Below are positions 20,501 through 22,138 of a DNA stretch of 22,138 bases, in pieces. Under the pieces are notes generated by a model. The model was given only the letters and a program-made list of their open reading frames with translations. It was not told the DNA's origin and made no database searches. This stretch comes from Candidatus Omnitrophota bacterium. Lineage in GTDB: Bacteria > Omnitrophota > Gorgyraeia > 2-01-FULL-45-10. Position 1 is the stretch's first letter. Each line of letters begins with the position of its first letter. Location: assembly GCA_030695725.1 (NCBI GenBank), contig JAUYPN010000061.1, forward strand, positions 1 through 22,138, in the 5' to 3' direction. The position numbers were made by a program, and so were the translations under genes.

Positions 20501-22138
20501 ATGGTCTTACCGAATAAAACAAAGAAAACTTTTAAAATGATCTCAGCCCTAACGGCTGGGATTTTTTTATTCAATCAGATCGCGTGGGCGGGCGATCTGA
20601 TCAATGCCGCTTTAGAACAGCAATATAAAGAACAAGCTCAGACCTTCGCGCCGGCCTACTTACAGACTCAGCAGGCCGCCGCGGAAGCTCTCATAAGTCA
20701 ACAACAGGCAAACGAAGATTATATGGCAAGTCAGACCGCCGTGCAGACCACATCTTCTGATGCCGGGCAGGGGGAAGAACCGGTTATTGAATTGAAGGGT
20801 CCGCGAGGTGGCGCGGAAAATACTGTTATCACAACAGCCGCTTACCAGACCGCCACAGTTCAAACTGCCTCTGCATCAGATAGCGCAGTTTTAAGCATAA
20901 CCACAGTCGAAGGCGATATAATTCGCTACAAAGACGGCGCTATTGATAGTATCGAAAAGAAAGACGGAACTGTTTTACGAAATATTATATTAGATGAAAA
21001 TAATAATTTACTCGGCGCTGAAATAATCCATCCTGACGGAACAATGCAAATTGTCGCCAATGGCAAGATCGCAACAATAATCAAACCAGATGGTGTTATT
21101 TACAATTACAATAGCGACAAATTGGTTGAATCGGTCGTTTATCCGAATAGCAGAGTAACGGCATATTCTTATATAAAGGATGCTCAAAATAATATAGTAG
21201 AAACCATTCTTACGGATTCTGATAAAGAGTCACGCTATGACGCTAATAACAGGCTTAAAAAAGCGGTAAAGTCCGACGGTACCACAATACAATATGAGAA
21301 TGGCCTATTAAGTTCCATAGAAAAACCTGATGGAAGCGCATATACTTTTATTAAAAAAGAAATTGTGGGATGGGACGGGACGAGTGAGCTTGTTGTCACA
21401 TTAAGTCAATATAAAGATAAGTTTGGCAACCTTTATGACTATCAAGATGGAGTCTTCTCTGGGAGTGATAGAGATTCTGATGTGCAACTGGAAGATGGGA
21501 CACTTCAGATTATAAGAAATGGTTATTTAATAAGGATTAAAAAGTCGAATGACTCTGTATTTAGTTATGATCGTGACGTGTCAGGCGATATATCCGGCAT
21601 AACCTTAACCCTCTCAGACGGTACTAGCCTTTATTACACCCCCGCAGGCGACATAATTAAAAAAGTAGATTCAAGCGGCACAAGTTACTATGAATATGAA
21701 AATGGCGTAATAAAAGATAAGATATTAGTCTCAACTCAAGGTATAGATTATGTCCGTGAATATGATTACGAAGGCAACCCCATAAAACTCGTAGTAGAAA
21801 ATCCAGGCAATCTTTATTCTACATATCTATTCGATGAATCAGGTGCCTTAAGCGCTATGGCGCTCGATGCTAATCTGCCTACAACCACACCCTTTAATAT
21901 ACCAAAAACCGATCAACTTCCCGCTCAAGGATATATGCAGTCATCGGGCGTCATAACAACAGACGGTACTTACCTATATGTAAAGAGATGGGGTACTGTC
22001 GCTGGCTCAAGCACATTCGAGAAGATAGGCACAGGTTATAACGGTACTATAGCTGGTAAGAATTATGGGGCGTTATCTACTTCATCTTCAAGTTATGCCG
22101 CTACATACTATAGTGACGGTAATATCTATAATCCTGTG
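20501..22138 (+). CDS. Large secreted protein with YD/RHS-like repeats (5' part)
   Basis: The frame is open from ATG 20501 to the window end, giving 546 codons with no stop. The N-terminus is a classic signal peptide (basic KTKK, then MISALTAGIFLFNQIAWA, cut before GD). A Gln/Ala-rich segment follows (about 37-85), then from about residue 140 a series of short beta repeats of the form xDGTxxxY: KKDGTVLR, HPDGTMQI, KPDGVIYNY, KSDGTTIQYENG, KPDGSAYTF, LEDGTLQI, LSDGTSLYY, TTDGTYLY. These resemble RHS/YD repeats. It is probably a cell-surface or exported protein of unknown function. ATG 20501 has AGGAGG at spacing 5. After about 20880 the sequence is visibly richer in A and T than upstream genes. 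The C-terminus lies beyond the window. Confidence 0.85.
   Translation, partial: MVLPNKTKKTFKMISALTAGIFLFNQIAWAGDLINAALEQQYKEQAQTFAPAYLQTQQAAAEALISQQQANEDYMASQTAVQTTSSDAGQGEEPVIELKGPRGGAENTVITTAAYQTATVQTASASDSAVLSITTVEGDIIRYKDGAIDSIEKKDGTVLRNIILDENNNLLGAEIIHPDGTMQIVANGKIATIIKPDGVIYNYNSDKLVESVVYPNSRVTAYSYIKDAQNNIVETILTDSDKESRYDANNRLKKAVKSDGTTIQYENGLLSSIEKPDGSAYTFIKKEIVGWDGTSELVVTLSQYKDKFGNLYDYQDGVFSGSDRDSDVQLEDGTLQIIRNGYLIRIKKSNDSVFSYDRDVSGDISGITLTLSDGTSLYYTPAGDIIKKVDSSGTSYYEYENGVIKDKILVSTQGIDYVREYDYEGNPIKLVVENPGNLYSTYLFDESGALSAMALDANLPTTTPFNIPKTDQLPAQGYMQSSGVITTDGTYLYVKRWGTVAGSSTFEKIGTGYNGTIAGKNYGALSTSSSSYAATYYSDGNIYNPV
20541..20568 (+). terminator. Intrinsic-terminator-like hairpin inside the signal-peptide codons
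   Basis: TCTCAGCC (20541-20548) pairs with GGCTGGGA (20554-20561) as an eight-base stem including one T-G pair, with a five-base loop CTAAC, followed at once by seven T residues (20562-20568). It lies 40 bases into the coding sequence and encodes residues 14-23 of the signal peptide. Structurally it is a textbook Rho-independent terminator, so it may act as an attenuator relieved by translation. Confidence 0.6.
20574..20601 (+). promoter_or_regulatory. Ten-base-pair hairpin just after the terminator-like hairpin
   Basis: ATCAGATCGC (20574-20583) and GCGATCTGAT (20592-20601) are perfect inverse complements around an eight-base loop GTGGGCGG. It spans the signal-peptidase cleavage region of the surface protein. 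Its place directly after a T-run suggests that it belongs to the same structured leader; no known RNA family is recognised. Confidence 0.55.

Overview
The window reads as a compact bacterial chromosome segment in which every gene lies on the + strand. Most genes are separated by 0-30 bases or overlap. The protein set includes an outer-membrane-type SurA pair, lipoproteins, a bactofilin, larB/larC, an indirect Asn/Gln tRNA pathway, heavy use of AUA and AGA/AGG codons, and a large secreted repeat protein. This suggests an uncultured diderm of the PVC/Omnitrophota type. That assignment is inferred from gene content and style; there is no rRNA or marker here that settles it.

Layout. (1) 1-5061: end of proA, nadD (NAD synthesis), a 47-residue zinc-ribbon protein with its own promoter, rsfS (ribosome silencing), argS, and a shortened Mfd helicase lacking the UvrA-binding and C-terminal modules. 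(2) 5078-8644: two consecutive SurA/PrsA-type prolyl isomerases (one lipoprotein, one soluble periplasmic), then pdxA and rsmA, overlapping end to end. (3) 8645-14143: a promoter inside an inverted repeat, then gatC-gatA-gatB (amidotransferase for Gln/Asn-tRNA), ctpA (PDZ protease) and a divergent polysaccharide deacetylase. (4) 14145-17548: tsaD, an MgtC-family membrane protein, a bactofilin fused to a DNA-binding domain, a membrane-anchored protein with the same kind of DNA-binding domain, and larB. (5) 17606-20421: larC, which runs without a stop codon through a nested repeat into a secreted TPR/PDZ protein, followed by a two-helix HAMP protein. (6) 20440-22138: a very strong promoter, three hairpins in the first ~130 bases, one of them terminator-like and inside the signal-peptide codons, and the 5' part of a large YD/RHS-like surface protein that runs off the window.

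How the genes fit together. Housekeeping functions (NAD, PLP, tRNA charging and modification, rRNA methylation, ribosome dormancy) are interleaved with an envelope-biogenesis set: SurA-like chaperones, CtpA, a deacetylase-like protein, bactofilin, the PDZ and HAMP proteins, and an exported repeat protein.

Running through the window are small dispersed repeats: palindromic elements with TTCG..CGAA arms, a GTCATTGCGAG..GAAGCAATCT element, and degenerate heptamer arrays. They have been absorbed into coding regions: the GatC tail, the last codons of CtpA, a TsaD loop, and the LarC-PDZ junction. The most unusual items are the LarC fusion through a nested repeat, the minimal Mfd, the paired bactofilin/HTH and HTH/membrane proteins, and the structured leader of the surface protein gene.
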